Position numbers and translations under genes: made by a program | In this document: piece by piece, positions 26,174-35,706 of the stretch | How positions within the stretch are numbered: the stretch's first letter is position 1 | How the letters are laid out: the number at the start of each line of letters is the position of its first letter | Notes under the pieces: model-generated | Told to the model about the DNA's origin: nothing | Databases searched by the model: none | The model's input: the letters and a program-made list of their open reading frames with translations, nothing else | From: Paracrocinitomix mangrovi | GTDB lineage: Bacteria > Bacteroidota > Bacteroidia > Flavobacteriales_D > Crocinitomicaceae | Assembly (NCBI RefSeq): GCF_019740355.2 | Contig: NZ_CP091819.1 | Location: forward strand, 3,534,001 to 3,598,000 | Direction: 5' to 3' | DNA: 64,000 nucleotides

Positions 26174-28072
26174 ATGCCATTAAACCAAAATATTCACTCT
26201 ATTTTAATTCAACATTCATTGGATGTAATTATTATCTGCAATGCTGAAAATGAAATAGTAGAGTTTAATCCTGCTGCAGAGAATTTGTTTGGTTACAACA
26301 AAGATGAAATTTTGGGCCAACCAGTTCAAATAATATATGAAAGTGAAGAAGAGTTTAAGGTTGTTTCTAAGAAACTATCTTCCAGTGGAAAGTATGAAGG
26401 TAGAGTACTAAATAAGTGCAAGAATGGTGAATTAAAAATAGCTCGATTGTCTGCAAGCCTGGTTAAAGATGAACAAGGGATTGTGGTAGGTTCTCTTGGT
26501 ATTTCAAAGGATATTACAAAAGAAATTGAGAAGGAAAAGGAGTTTGAAAACATTGTTGAAAATGCCTTAGACATTATATACACTTCAGACTATAAAGGTG
26601 TTTTTCAATACTTTAATCCAAGTGTAGAAAAAATAATAGGCTACAAAGCAGCTGAATTGATCGGTAAGTCTTTTTTAGATATAGTAGATCCTGCATTCAC
26701 AAAAGCTGTTGAACAGCATTATAGAGATGTGTTTGATAACAAATTGATTGATTCTTATTTTGAATTTAAAGTATTGCACAAAGAGGGGCATTCCCTATGG
26801 GTTGGGCAACAAGTACGAACGGAACTAAATCAGTTAGATAATTCTAAGATTCAAAGGTTTTATGGTGTTGTAAGAGACATTAATTTGAGAAAAGAAACCG
26901 AGATGAAGTTACAGGAAAGTGAAGCTAGTTACCGTGAATTGTTTGACAATTCATCTGATATGATCCAAAGTGTTGAACCGGATGGGAATTTTTTATTTGT
27001 CAATGAAAGCTGGAGAGAAGCAATGGGTTATACAGAGGAAGAATTGAACAAATTGAATTTGTTTGATGTGCTTCACAACAACAGTTTAGATCATTGTAAA
27101 AATTTACTCAATGAAATTGCGATATCTAAGAATTCTCCGGAAGAAAAAGTAGTCTATAGCTTAATGAATAAGGATGGAGAGGAGGTTATTGTTGAAGGTT
27201 CAATGACGGTCAGTTTGGAAGGGGATGAGGTGAAATCTGTACAAACCTTTTTAAGAGATGTTACTGAAGCAAAAAAAGCAGAAGCCATAATTGCAAGTCA
27301 GAATAAAAGCATTAGAGAAAGCATTCAATATGCTAAGAGCATTCAGGATTCTGTTTTACCAAATGAGGATGAAATTGCAGATATTTTTGATGACTATTTT
27401 GTACTATTCAATCCAAAGGATATTTTGTCGGGTGATTTTTATATTGTAGACAAGATAAAATCAAATGCAGGTGTGGTTTTTCCGGTACTTATTGTTGCCG
27501 ATTGTACAGGGCACGGAGTTCCGGGCGGAGTGTTGAGTTTACTATGTAATGGCTTGCTCAAAGAGTCATTTACGCGGTATGATATAAACTCTCCGGGAGA
27601 ATCTTTAGATTATGTAAGAACCAAGCTGATTAATCTCTTCAGATCTGATAAGAAAGGGTATGTAAATGATGGGATGGATGTTAGTTTTTGCGTATTTGAT
27701 TTGGAAAACCGAAGACTAAATTTCTCGGCTGCTAATCGCTCTTGTGTAGTTTTAAGAAATGGTGAATTGATAGAAACAAAAGGAAATCGTCAACATGTTG
27801 GATTTACCGATAGACCTGAGCCTTTTGCAAATCATTTAATTGAATTGGAAAAAGGGGATATTGTTGTTTTACACACAGATGGATATGCTGACCAATTTGG
27901 AGGTCCACATAAACGTAAGTTCATGAAAAAAAGGTTCTATGAATTGTTAAAGGAACTGTCTGATAAAGATCTATTTCAAATCAAACAAAAATTGGAAGAA
28001 GAACTAGCAGAATGGAAAGGAGATATGGAACAGACAGATGATATTACTGTGTTTGCTGTGAGGGTGAGTTAA
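26174..28072 (+). CDS. PAS-sensor PP2C/SpoIIE-type serine phosphatase
   Basis: The 632-residue protein has three PAS domains (about 8-120, 125-245 and 250-370), a short coiled helix (SIRESIQYAKSIQDSVLP) and a C-terminal SpoIIE/PP2C phosphatase (about 395-632). The metal-binding motifs LSGDF (about 419), ADCTGHGVPGG (about 441-451) and DGMDVSF (about 501) are present. Such proteins dephosphorylate a partner-switch protein in response to a signal read by the PAS domains. There is no membrane segment. It converges on a SiaC-like gene and overlaps it by four bases, so that protein is the likely substrate. Confidence 0.9.
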   Translation: MPLNQNIHSILIQHSLDVIIICNAENEIVEFNPAAENLFGYNKDEILGQPVQIIYESEEEFKVVSKKLSSSGKYEGRVLNKCKNGELKIARLSASLVKDEQGIVVGSLGISKDITKEIEKEKEFENIVENALDIIYTSDYKGVFQYFNPSVEKIIGYKAAELIGKSFLDIVDPAFTKAVEQHYRDVFDNKLIDSYFEFKVLHKEGHSLWVGQQVRTELNQLDNSKIQRFYGVVRDINLRKETEMKLQESEASYRELFDNSSDMIQSVEPDGNFLFVNESWREAMGYTEEELNKLNLFDVLHNNSLDHCKNLLNEIAISKNSPEEKVVYSLMNKDGEEVIVEGSMTVSLEGDEVKSVQTFLRDVTEAKKAEAIIASQNKSIRESIQYAKSIQDSVLPNEDEIADIFDDYFVLFNPKDILSGDFYIVDKIKSNAGVVFPVLIVADCTGHGVPGGVLSLLCNGLLKESFTRYDINSPGESLDYVRTKLINLFRSDKKGYVNDGMDVSFCVFDLENRRLNFSAANRSCVVLRNGELIETKGNRQHVGFTDRPEPFANHLIELEKGDIVVLHTDGYADQFGGPHKRKFMKKRFYELLKELSDKDLFQIKQKLEEELAEWKGDMEQTDDITVFAVRVS

Positions 28073-28443
28073 GCAACCTCTTTTATGGTGAGTATGTCTC
28101 CAACAATGTTTTGAAACTCTTCACCCGCTTCTTTCATGTCTTCGTCATCAGCTTCGTAAAGCCAATTCACGTACACTTGTTTTTTACCGCTGGCAGAATT
28201 TAACATCTTTAATATTTCCAGGATACAAAAGGATGAACTTGTGTTAAAGTAATCAAGCTTAAGATTTACCTCCAATGCATCATTTGAAGATTTGTTGTAT
28301 TCCGTAATCCATTCTTTTACCGGTTTATAAAATTCTTTAGAATTTTCGGGTATACTGATTCCTTCAATGCTTAGTTTATGATTTGTAAGGTCACTTTGAA
28401 TTGAAGGAGTTAATTCACTTAATTCAACAGATATATCTTTCAT
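28069..28443 (-). CDS. SiaC-family regulatory phosphoprotein (DUF1987)
   Basis: The 124-residue protein matches DUF1987, the SiaC family of partner-switch phosphoproteins. The segment LDYFNTSSS (about 63-71) places Thr68 at the position of the phosphorylated Thr of Pseudomonas SiaC, where SiaA dephosphorylates and SiaB phosphorylates it. A TACCTTTG on the minus strand (28470-28463) could be its -7 element, although no matching -33 is seen. No SiaB-type kinase gene lies nearby. Confidence 0.85.
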   Translation of the reverse strand: MKDISVELSELTPSIQSDLTNHKLSIEGISIPENSKEFYKPVKEWITEYNKSSNDALEVNLKLDYFNTSSSFCILEILKMLNSASGKKQVYVNWLYEADDEDMKEAGEEFQNIVGDILTIKEVA

Positions 28444-28632
28444 AATAAATGGTAACTGAGAGCAAAGGTATTGAAAGAGTACTATTGGTGAGTGATAAAT
28501 ACGACGATCATTTTAAATTAATCGATAAAAGTTGAAAAGTTAATTTATCAATGTGCATTCTATTTTCTTTTCTAGAATAATTATTTAACTTTAGTTCCAG
28601 TAATACATTTTTTAACCTAAAACTTATAACTA

Positions 28633-31600
28633 ATGAGAATATCTCAATCTATTTTCATTGGTGCGCTATGCTTATTGGCCACCAATGCTTTCGGACAAAT
28701 ATGTCACGATAAATTAGTTCCTAACGACAGATATCCGGGTCAAATTTTTGGAGGAGTAACAACTGCCCCTGAAGTGATGTCTGGGAACTGGGAGGTCTGG
28801 ACCAATGGTAGGGTAGCACTAGATGGCGACTATGCCGTTGTCGGTGCTCCTCAAGATGACGAACAGGCCAATAATGCCGGAGCCGTGTACTTGTATAAGT
28901 ACAATTCAGTAGATGGTATTTGGGAAGAAAAGCATAAATTTTTCCTTCAAGATGCTGTCAATAATGTGGATGCTTCTGAGAGTGATTATTTCGGATGGGA
29001 AGTTGGTATTTCTGGAACTACTGTTGTAGCATCAGCTCCTACATATGATGTAAATGGTTATTCTAATAATGGAGTGGTATGTGTTTATGAAATCAATACT
29101 ACAACACATCAGGCCGTCTTTACTCAGCAAATATTCACAACCCATAATGGTAATGCCGTTGAGTATGGTAATGACTATAAGTTTGGTCATGGTTTGGATA
29201 TTGAGGGAGATAAATTAATTGTGGGTTGTAAAACCAATCATACAGATGAATTTGGAGGTCCTATCCCAAGTTATCCTGGTGCCATTTGTATCTTCAAAAA
29301 AGTAGGGGGTGTTTTTGAGATTCAAAACAAAATTCTACCTCCTATGGTAGATACCTATGCATGGTCATATGGCCAGGATGTTGAAATTTATGGTAATTAT
29401 GCTGCAGTTGGATTTGATCATGACTATTTTGATGAAAACAATGATCCAAATTCTGATATACCTTATGCCGGTTCTGTTGTGATCTATAAATGGGATGGAG
29501 TAGAGTGGAACTATCATCAAAAGCTTGTTGCGCCTGATGGAAGATCTTGGCAACATCACTTTGGAATTGCTATTGCATTAGATGATGATCAATTGGCTGT
29601 TTCAAGTAGGAATTCATATGATGAAAACAATCAAAATTATGTTGGTGGAGCAAATTCATGCTACATATTTAAATTGAATGGTAGTTCATGGGATCCTGAA
29701 CAAAAAATTGTTGCACCTGATAGAGAACTTGGTGATAGATTTGCAAATTCAATTTCAATTGAAGGTAATAGATTAATTGTTGGAACTATGCATGAAGATC
29801 ATGATGAAAATGGGGCCAACTTATTAAATGATGCAGGTTCTGTTTATGTTTTTGACAAAGTAGGAAGTGTTTGGACAAATACATCTAAGCTAAATGCACC
29901 TGACAGGGATGAAAGTGCCCATTTTGGTCACAATGTTTATATAAAAGGAACCAAAATAATTATTAGTGCAAGACGTGAGCCTTTGAATGATGTATTCCCA
30001 AATCCATCAGGATATATGGAGGACGCAGGTGCCGTATACATTTTCCAAAATAATACACCTATTCCTTCTATAAATCCTCAGCAGGATATTGATTTGTGTG
30101 CATATAACGGAAATCCTATTCAAATGACCTTGCAAAATGGTTTATTATATCAAGGAACCTGGAGTGGTCCGGGTATGGATCCTCAAACAGGTTTGTTTGA
30201 CCCATCAGTTGCTGGTGTAGGAAACCACATCATATTTTACACCATAAATAGTATTTCAGCTTCTACACTAGTAGTGGTTTATGAAGATGGAAACTTTAGC
30301 AGTTTTACAGAAAATGGATCTGGAATTGAAAATGGATTAGCATTAGTTACGGATGCTTATGATAATGTTTATGTAACTGGTTATTTCACTACTGAAACAG
30401 AGTTTGTTGGTGGAGGTATTCATCCCAACGTGAGTGCTAATACAGGGTCTGGTTCTTTAGAAGAGTATGTGTATGTTGCAAAGTACAATGCATGCGGTAA
30501 TCTATTATGGGTGACACATGGTATTGAAAGTGTTAATGCGGATTCAAGAGGAACCGGAATAGATTTGGCTCCTGCTGACAATGCCGTATACGTTGTAGGT
30601 AATTTTAAAGAAGCCATGCTCGTACAAGGAAGCTATGGATTAGATGGTACTGACGGTAGCACCATGGGTGAAGCATATGGTGGGTCAAATTCTGGATTTT
30701 TAATGAGACTTAAAATGACAGATGGAACCGTTGAATTCCTTGAGCCAATTATTAAAAGTGATTACACACAATTGACTTGTGTAAAAGCAAATACTTACGG
30801 TAATGATGTTTTTGTAGGAGGATATCATGCAGATGATCAATACGGAGAGACATCAGCTTTTGTATCTGATTATGAAACTATAAATTCAGGAATTACAAAT
30901 GAAAACTGGGAGATAACCACTTTTGGAACGTCTGCAGGTAATGAATACATTAGAGATATTTCATATAATGGAGATCTTCAGTCATTATGGATAGTGGGAG
31001 ACTTTGATAATGAATTACTTTTTGATCCGGGAAATACTCCGTTATCTGCTCCTACAACTGGTAATTTTGATGCTTTTGTTGCACAATATGAAGTGGGGTC
31101 AACTCCAGGAGAATTATTTATTATTCAAGGATACAATTCAGATGGAAATATGAGAGGAGTAGGTGTTGAGGTTGATGAGGCAACCGGAAACGGATATGTA
31201 ACCGGAACCTATGATTATGGTGTAAATGAAGTGTTCAACTTTCCTGGACATTATATAGATAATAATGGAGCGGGACAAAATGTTTTTGTTACAGGAATGG
31301 ACGTGCATGGTGAACCTATTTGGAATCAAACGCAAAAAGCAGATGCTGCTGACGGTGAAGTAACTGTAAGTGGAATCGATTTTTATAACAATACAGTTTA
31401 TTTAACAGGTACTTTTGACAACAATAATGTTGCGTTTTTTGGAGGTAACACAATTGAACAAGAGCACTTAAATGGAAGCGAAAAAAGCTTAGTGTACATT
31501 GTTGGTTATGAAACTATTGATGGAGAACCAATATGGTCAAATGCAACCCAAGGTTATTCTATGATTGATGAACACAAAGTTGGAGATATTGCTGTTTCTG

Positions 31601-32019
31601 CTTCTGGTTATGGGTATATAACAGGAAATGTAATTGGTGAACTTGGTTACCAATCAGGAGGTCAGCAAAGTGGGAATGTGTTCGGAACAGGTGCAGATGA
31701 AGTTGATTTATTTGTTAGCAGGTTCGATATTTCAAATCAAGGGGTGTTTAAGATGGCGGAAAGTGATGAATTGATAGAAGACCAATTATTTACAGTATTC
31801 CCAAATCCTACTAATGGGGAAGTGAATATTACTTTTGATTCATTTGTTGACATGGAGAATGCAACTTTGAAAGTTTATTCACCTGCTGGACAATTAGTAT
31901 TAGAAAAACAATGTTCTTTGAACATGACAATTGACTTGAGTGGATTTGAAAATGGAGTTTACATCTTCAACTTTTCATCAACACAGGACAATAAAAATGT
32001 TTTGGTAGTCAAAGGATAG
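28633..32019 (+). CDS. T9SS-exported FG-GAP/beta-propeller protein
   Basis: The 1128-residue protein has a signal peptide (about 1-22, ending AFGQ). Residues about 50-475 hold FG-GAP-like repeats (units such as GDYAVVGAP, DDQLAVSS and NRLIVGT), likely one propeller. A second part (about 560-1040) has SBBP-like repeats of the kind DAYDNVYVTGYF and GNGYVTGTYDYG, probably a second propeller. A T9SS type A tail (about 1055-1128, VFPNPTNGEV) ends it. It should be released or attached at the cell surface; no enzyme motif is visible. Confidence 0.9.
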   Translation: MRISQSIFIGALCLLATNAFGQICHDKLVPNDRYPGQIFGGVTTAPEVMSGNWEVWTNGRVALDGDYAVVGAPQDDEQANNAGAVYLYKYNSVDGIWEEKHKFFLQDAVNNVDASESDYFGWEVGISGTTVVASAPTYDVNGYSNNGVVCVYEINTTTHQAVFTQQIFTTHNGNAVEYGNDYKFGHGLDIEGDKLIVGCKTNHTDEFGGPIPSYPGAICIFKKVGGVFEIQNKILPPMVDTYAWSYGQDVEIYGNYAAVGFDHDYFDENNDPNSDIPYAGSVVIYKWDGVEWNYHQKLVAPDGRSWQHHFGIAIALDDDQLAVSSRNSYDENNQNYVGGANSCYIFKLNGSSWDPEQKIVAPDRELGDRFANSISIEGNRLIVGTMHEDHDENGANLLNDAGSVYVFDKVGSVWTNTSKLNAPDRDESAHFGHNVYIKGTKIIISARREPLNDVFPNPSGYMEDAGAVYIFQNNTPIPSINPQQDIDLCAYNGNPIQMTLQNGLLYQGTWSGPGMDPQTGLFDPSVAGVGNHIIFYTINSISASTLVVVYEDGNFSSFTENGSGIENGLALVTDAYDNVYVTGYFTTETEFVGGGIHPNVSANTGSGSLEEYVYVAKYNACGNLLWVTHGIESVNADSRGTGIDLAPADNAVYVVGNFKEAMLVQGSYGLDGTDGSTMGEAYGGSNSGFLMRLKMTDGTVEFLEPIIKSDYTQLTCVKANTYGNDVFVGGYHADDQYGETSAFVSDYETINSGITNENWEITTFGTSAGNEYIRDISYNGDLQSLWIVGDFDNELLFDPGNTPLSAPTTGNFDAFVAQYEVGSTPGELFIIQGYNSDGNMRGVGVEVDEATGNGYVTGTYDYGVNEVFNFPGHYIDNNGAGQNVFVTGMDVHGEPIWNQTQKADAADGEVTVSGIDFYNNTVYLTGTFDNNNVAFFGGNTIEQEHLNGSEKSLVYIVGYETIDGEPIWSNATQGYSMIDEHKVGDIAVSASGYGYITGNVIGELGYQSGGQQSGNVFGTGADEVDLFVSRFDISNQGVFKMAESDELIEDQLFTVFPNPTNGEVNITFDSFVDMENATLKVYSPAGQLVLEKQCSLNMTIDLSGFENGVYIFNFSSTQDNKNVLVVKG

Positions 32020-32032
32020 AAATAAAATAAAT

Positions 32033-32073
32033 CAAAAAAGGGCCTTCAGACGTTTCTGAGGACCCTTTTTTTT
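32033..32073. terminator. Bidirectional terminator
   Basis: An imperfect hairpin with A-run and GGG on the left and CCC and T-run on the right, closing on TCAGA/TCTGA around a four-base loop. It lies between two convergent genes. Confidence 0.8.
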
Positions 32074-32092
32074 CATCTAACCCAAAAGATTA

Positions 32093-33343
32093 TTAAACAT
32101 CTTTTCCTTTCAACATTTTATTCCAGTAAAGTCTTGGTAAAATGTACTTTTTCAACCACCATAATCTTGTCAGCTCTTTTGACGAATCAAAAATGAGCAT
32201 CTGTTTTAGCTTAGGGTCCGGTGTAAAGTTTCCTTCATAGTCGAATTCGGCCAAAACCATTTTTCCATATCCTGTTACCAAAGGACAACTTGAATATCCA
32301 TTGTACTCTTTATCTGTAATGTGTCCTGAGGCAATTAATGCTTTGATGTTTCCAATAACTACCGGAACTTGCTTTCTAATAGCGGCTCCTGTTTTTGCTG
32401 TCGGCAATGCTGCTGCATCTCCCATCCCGAAGATGTTAGCGAATTTTTTATGTTGTAATGTGTTGATATCAACATCCAACCAACCAAATTCATTTGCCAA
32501 TACAGATTCGCTAATAAATTTAGGAGCAACCTGAGGCGGAGCAAGATGTAACATGTCAAATGGCATTTCAATGGTGGTATCACCTACCATTTTTTCATGA
32601 ATCTTATTGTCTTTATTGATTACACATTCACTTGCGTCCGCATTGACAAATTTAAAAGTGATGATTTTTTTGTCTGCATCAATTTTAACCGGTGCATAAT
32701 GAGGTTTGAACTCAATTCCGTATCTGTCAATTACTTTTTCAAGTGTTTTTTTGATTTCTTTAATTCCGAAAATAACTCCTCCTGGTGTAGCGTATATTAC
32801 ATTGGTTTTATCTGCAATTCCGCTTTTTCTAAAGTAGTCTGCCGCTAAATAAGCTATTTTTTGAGGAGCTCCTCCACATTTAATTGGGGTGGTAGGCTGC
32901 GTAAAAACAGCATTTCCTCCTTTGAAATTTTTAAGTACGTCCCATGTGTGTTTAGGGTCTGTATAATTACTGCAAACAACTCCTTTATCAATGGCATCTT
33001 CTAAACCTTCAATCAAACTCATGTCATAAACCAATCCCGGAGACAAAACCAAATAGTCATACTTGATTTCCTCGCCAGATCGGGTAATTAGTTTGTTGTT
33101 GTCCGGATCTAATTTTTCAGCATAATCTTTTACCCAGTTCACACCTGCGGGCATAACTTCGGACATTTTCTTCTTGGTGTCTTCAAAGTTATAAGTGTTT
33201 GCTCCTACTAACGTCCAGGCTGGTTGGTAGTAGTGGTATTCTGCTGGTTCAATGACGGTAACCGCCATGTCTTTTTCTTTTACAAGCTTGGCGGCAGTCA
33301 TTATACCTCCTGTTCCACCTCCAACTATTACAATCTGTTTCAT
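32093..33343 (-). CDS. Sulfide:quinone oxidoreductase-like flavoprotein
   Basis: The enzyme would pass electrons from sulfide to the quinone pool at the inner membrane using FAD. The start IVIVGGGTGG (residues 4-13) is the FAD-binding loop. Three Cys segments VCSNY, PIKCGGAPQK and SSCPLVTGYG match the redox-active cysteines of the SQR family. I chose the Met at 33343 because it sits directly before the FAD loop; an upstream frame from 33388 adds 15 unlikely residues. About 416 residues, normal for the family. Confidence 0.8.
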   Translation of the reverse strand: MKQIVIVGGGTGGIMTAAKLVKEKDMAVTVIEPAEYHYYQPAWTLVGANTYNFEDTKKKMSEVMPAGVNWVKDYAEKLDPDNNKLITRSGEEIKYDYLVLSPGLVYDMSLIEGLEDAIDKGVVCSNYTDPKHTWDVLKNFKGGNAVFTQPTTPIKCGGAPQKIAYLAADYFRKSGIADKTNVIYATPGGVIFGIKEIKKTLEKVIDRYGIEFKPHYAPVKIDADKKIITFKFVNADASECVINKDNKIHEKMVGDTTIEMPFDMLHLAPPQVAPKFISESVLANEFGWLDVDINTLQHKKFANIFGMGDAAALPTAKTGAAIRKQVPVVIGNIKALIASGHITDKEYNGYSSCPLVTGYGKMVLAEFDYEGNFTPDPKLKQMLIFDSSKELTRLWWLKKYILPRLYWNKMLKGKDV

Positions 33344-33458
33344 AGTACTTTGCATTTGACTGCAAGAAACAAAGAAAGAAAGGATCATTTTGGAACATAT
33401 GTCACATAAGTAACTGATAATGATTAGGCTGAGAAGAAGGTGATTACATGAAACTATT

Positions 33459-33508
33459 CAAAACAAAAAACCCGAAACGCAAGCGCTTCGGGTTTTTCTA
33501 GCCTCCCA
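33459..33508. repeat. 50-bp perfect direct repeat, distal copy
   Basis: Identical over 50 bases to 33818-33867, 359 bases apart. It contains a terminator-like hairpin (33465-33496, 14-base arms with one mismatch, four-base loop) plus the tail CTAGCCTCCCAG. The two copies flank the GIY-YIG gene. Confidence 0.9.
33465..33496 (-). terminator. Terminator of the GIY-YIG gene
   Basis: Hairpin with arms AAAAACCCGAAACG and CGCTTCGGGTTTTT around loop CAAG, part of the distal direct repeat. It lies about 65 bases beyond the GIY-YIG stop on the minus strand. Confidence 0.75.
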
Positions 33509-33560
33509 GTTCAGACGAAGCAAAGCTTGTCTGGATTCCGACCACGGCGTCGGAACCATA

Positions 33561-33809
33561 TTAACTATATTTTGATATAAATTCTAATAATCTTTTCCGA
33601 TTTAAATTCTTGAGTTTTTTCTCCAGGATCATAGATTCACTTCGTGACTCTTTTTCGCAAAACCAGGCTATTTGCCAAGGATTGTAATGTTTTGTAGACA
33701 GCACTTGACCTTCATTGTGTCTTTTTAACCTATTTGACAGGTTATTTGTCTGACCAATGTAGAATTTGTCAAATTTTTCGGAATACAATATGTAAACGTA
33801 AAAAGTCAT
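33561..33809 (-). CDS. GIY-YIG endonuclease-domain protein
   Basis: An 82-residue protein of the small GIY-YIG family: YVYILYSEKFDKFYIGQTNN (about 4-23) gives the catalytic beta-hairpin, followed by Arg in LSNRLKRHNEG and a Glu in the later helix (LEKKLK). I chose ATG 33809 because a longer frame from 33935 would run into the tRNA region with an implausible N terminus. Such small proteins are common in Bacteroidota beside tRNA genes. It lies between two 50-base direct repeats. Confidence 0.85.
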   Translation of the reverse strand: MTFYVYILYSEKFDKFYIGQTNNLSNRLKRHNEGQVLSTKHYNPWQIAWFCEKESRSESMILEKKLKNLNRKRLLEFISKYS

Positions 33810-33817
33810 TTGTGATA

Positions 33818-33867
33818 AAAACAAAAAACCCGAAACGCAAGCGCTTCGGGTTTTTCTAGCCTCCCAG
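33818..33867. repeat. 50-bp perfect direct repeat, tRNA-proximal copy
   Basis: Identical to 33459-33508. It lies 19 bases downstream of tRNA-Asp and 8 bases upstream of the GIY-YIG start. Its hairpin (33824-33855) could terminate the tRNA transcript. Confidence 0.9.
33824..33855 (-). terminator. Terminator following tRNA-Asp
   Basis: Same hairpin as in the distal repeat, placed about 30 bases beyond the 3' end of the tRNA on the minus strand, with a T-run after the stem. Confidence 0.75.
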
Positions 33868-33886
33868 CCATAGGAGGATTTCTTGT

Positions 33887-33963
33887 TGGCGGTCCGGACG
33901 AGACTCGAACTCGCGACCCCATGCGTGACAGGCATGTATTCTAACCAACTGAACTACCGGACC
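33887..33963 (-). tRNA. tRNA-Asp (anticodon GTC)
   Basis: The acceptor arm GGTCCGG pairs with CCGGACC, the D-loop holds AGTTCAGTTGGTTAGAAT, the anticodon loop reads CTGTCAC (GTC) and the T-arm has GTTCGAGTC. The 3' end is G followed by an encoded CCA (33889-33887). Confidence 0.95.
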
Positions 33964-34164
33964 ATTATAGAGTAAGTGCTTTATCGTTTAAAAGCGGAGA
34001 CAAAAATAGGTAATTTTTTTTATGCCACAAATATATTTCTAAATAAAATTGAATTTTTTTAATCTCGACAATTATTAATTGAATAGCGGCTTTACAACTA
34101 ATTGCTTAAATTCGTAAATCACAGGGAGATATCTTCTTGATGAACAGTTTTCCATTCTGAACTA

Positions 34165-35706
34165 ATGAATAAAATTTTTACCCTTTTATTATCATTATTT
34201 TCGTTTTGCACCTTTGCTCAACAAATAATTCAACCTACTTCTGGGTTTAAAAATGTCACTATTGATGCGGGTAAAACTTATCAATATGTTGATGATGGTG
34301 GTGCAACCGGTAATTATTCGGCTGGTGCTTCTTCTTTGATTACAATTTATCCGAAAAAAGAAGGCCAGTATGTTAGCATCCAGGTGAACTCTTTTAAGAT
34401 AAACTCAGATTGTAGAATGTACATTTTTGACGGCAATCATCCAGGTGCTCAAATAATCGGTTACTATTATTTAAGGGCAACCAATAGAAAGTATCAACTC
34501 ATGCCCGGAGATGTAATTACAGCATCTTCTAATAATCCTTCAGGAGCATTGTCTGTTCGGTTTTCTAATGCAAATCACCGTGAAACAATGGATGGCTGGG
34601 ATTTTACCGTGTCGCTTTCTGATAAACCGGGAACTCCATTGCCTGAAACTACTCAAGATTGCTCCGGAGCTATTAAAGTTTGCTCAGATTCAGCTATTAC
34701 GACCAAAGCTAGTGGTTCTAATTTCCAAGAACTTCCTGGGCCTAATTTCTGGAATAAGATTTTGAATTACGGAAACAATGGTGAAAATCAATCTAACTGG
34801 TACAAATTTGAGGTAGCAACTCCCGGAACTATTGAGTTTTTAATTACCCCGCATCAGGATACTGATTTTGATTGGGGCTTGTGGGGTCCTTATCAGTCGC
34901 ATCAATGTCCCGCTTTTACAGCTGATATGGCGTATAGAATTTCAGCCTGTGATAGTGATAATAGCCTGGTTACCGGATTATCCAAAATGGCAACTGATCA
35001 ATTTGAAGGTTCATACGGAAACGGTTGGGTGGCCGCAATTAATGTCAAAGCCGGTGAACACTATGTTTTGATGATAGATGACTGGTCAGGTAATAGCTCA
35101 ACTTTTGATTTAACTTGGAAATTTTCAGATGGAGCGTCTTTAGAGTGCAAGCAGGATGAAGAACCGCCAACAGATCCTCCAAAAGACAGTACAGCTTTAG
35201 CAATTCGGGATAATAAATGTGCTGACAAAATTGAGGTAAAAGGTGATGTTACAGAAGTGTCTGAAAAGTCATTGGGTGGAATCAAAACTAAAGTAAAGGG
35301 TGGAAAAGCTCCTTATACTTATGAATGGAAAAACAGCAGTGGTGATTTAATAGGTACACAGTCTGAATTGTTTGGAGTTGAAGGAGGAGAATATGATTTC
35401 TTGGTTACCGATAGTGAAGGTTGCGAACAAAAGGTAACATTCACCCTTTCCATTGAAGTGGAATTTATTGAAACCAATGAAGAGCCTAAATTAGAGGCAA
35501 ATATTTCTGAAGATGAAGAATTTGTAACAGTTTCTTATCCCGGGGCTTTTGAATACAAAATTCAGAATGTAGAAAATGAAACTGTTATTACCGGTCATTC
35601 GGTTGATTCTGATTTAGTAGATATTACTAAACTTCCGCCAGGGGAATACAGGGTTTCATTGATTTATAAAAGGATTAAGCAGTATACTACTTTTGTAAAA
35701 CACTAA
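34165..35706 (+). CDS. Secreted CUB/SprB-repeat protein with atypical T9SS tail
   Basis: The 513-residue protein has a signal peptide (about 1-19, ending TFAQ), a CUB-like domain (about 25-155), a middle strand-rich domain with paired Cys (about 165-335), and one SprB-type repeat GGKAPYTYEWKNSSGD (about 379-394) ending in a DSEGC motif. The last 70 residues resemble a T9SS type A domain (LPPGEYRVSLIYK...FVKH), but the usual FPNP opening is missing. It is probably secreted or surface-bound. It converges on a DUF58 gene with a four-base overlap. Confidence 0.75.
   Translation: MNKIFTLLLSLFSFCTFAQQIIQPTSGFKNVTIDAGKTYQYVDDGGATGNYSAGASSLITIYPKKEGQYVSIQVNSFKINSDCRMYIFDGNHPGAQIIGYYYLRATNRKYQLMPGDVITASSNNPSGALSVRFSNANHRETMDGWDFTVSLSDKPGTPLPETTQDCSGAIKVCSDSAITTKASGSNFQELPGPNFWNKILNYGNNGENQSNWYKFEVATPGTIEFLITPHQDTDFDWGLWGPYQSHQCPAFTADMAYRISACDSDNSLVTGLSKMATDQFEGSYGNGWVAAINVKAGEHYVLMIDDWSGNSSTFDLTWKFSDGASLECKQDEEPPTDPPKDSTALAIRDNKCADKIEVKGDVTEVSEKSLGGIKTKVKGGKAPYTYEWKNSSGDLIGTQSELFGVEGGEYDFLVTDSEGCEQKVTFTLSIEVEFIETNEEPKLEANISEDEEFVTVSYPGAFEYKIQNVENETVITGHSVDSDLVDITKLPPGEYRVSLIYKRIKQYTTFVKH

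Noticed and set aside
33344-33388. N-terminal extension of the SQR-like protein
   Set aside because: The FAD-binding strand should begin within a few residues of the start, as it does from 33343.
33459-33867. CRISPR-like repeats
   Set aside because: Only two copies of the 50-base repeat, separated by a gene, and each is a terminator hairpin.
33810-33935. N-terminal extension of the GIY-YIG gene
   Set aside because: It would translate the 50-base repeat and part of tRNA-Asp. The family fold begins at the Met at 33809.
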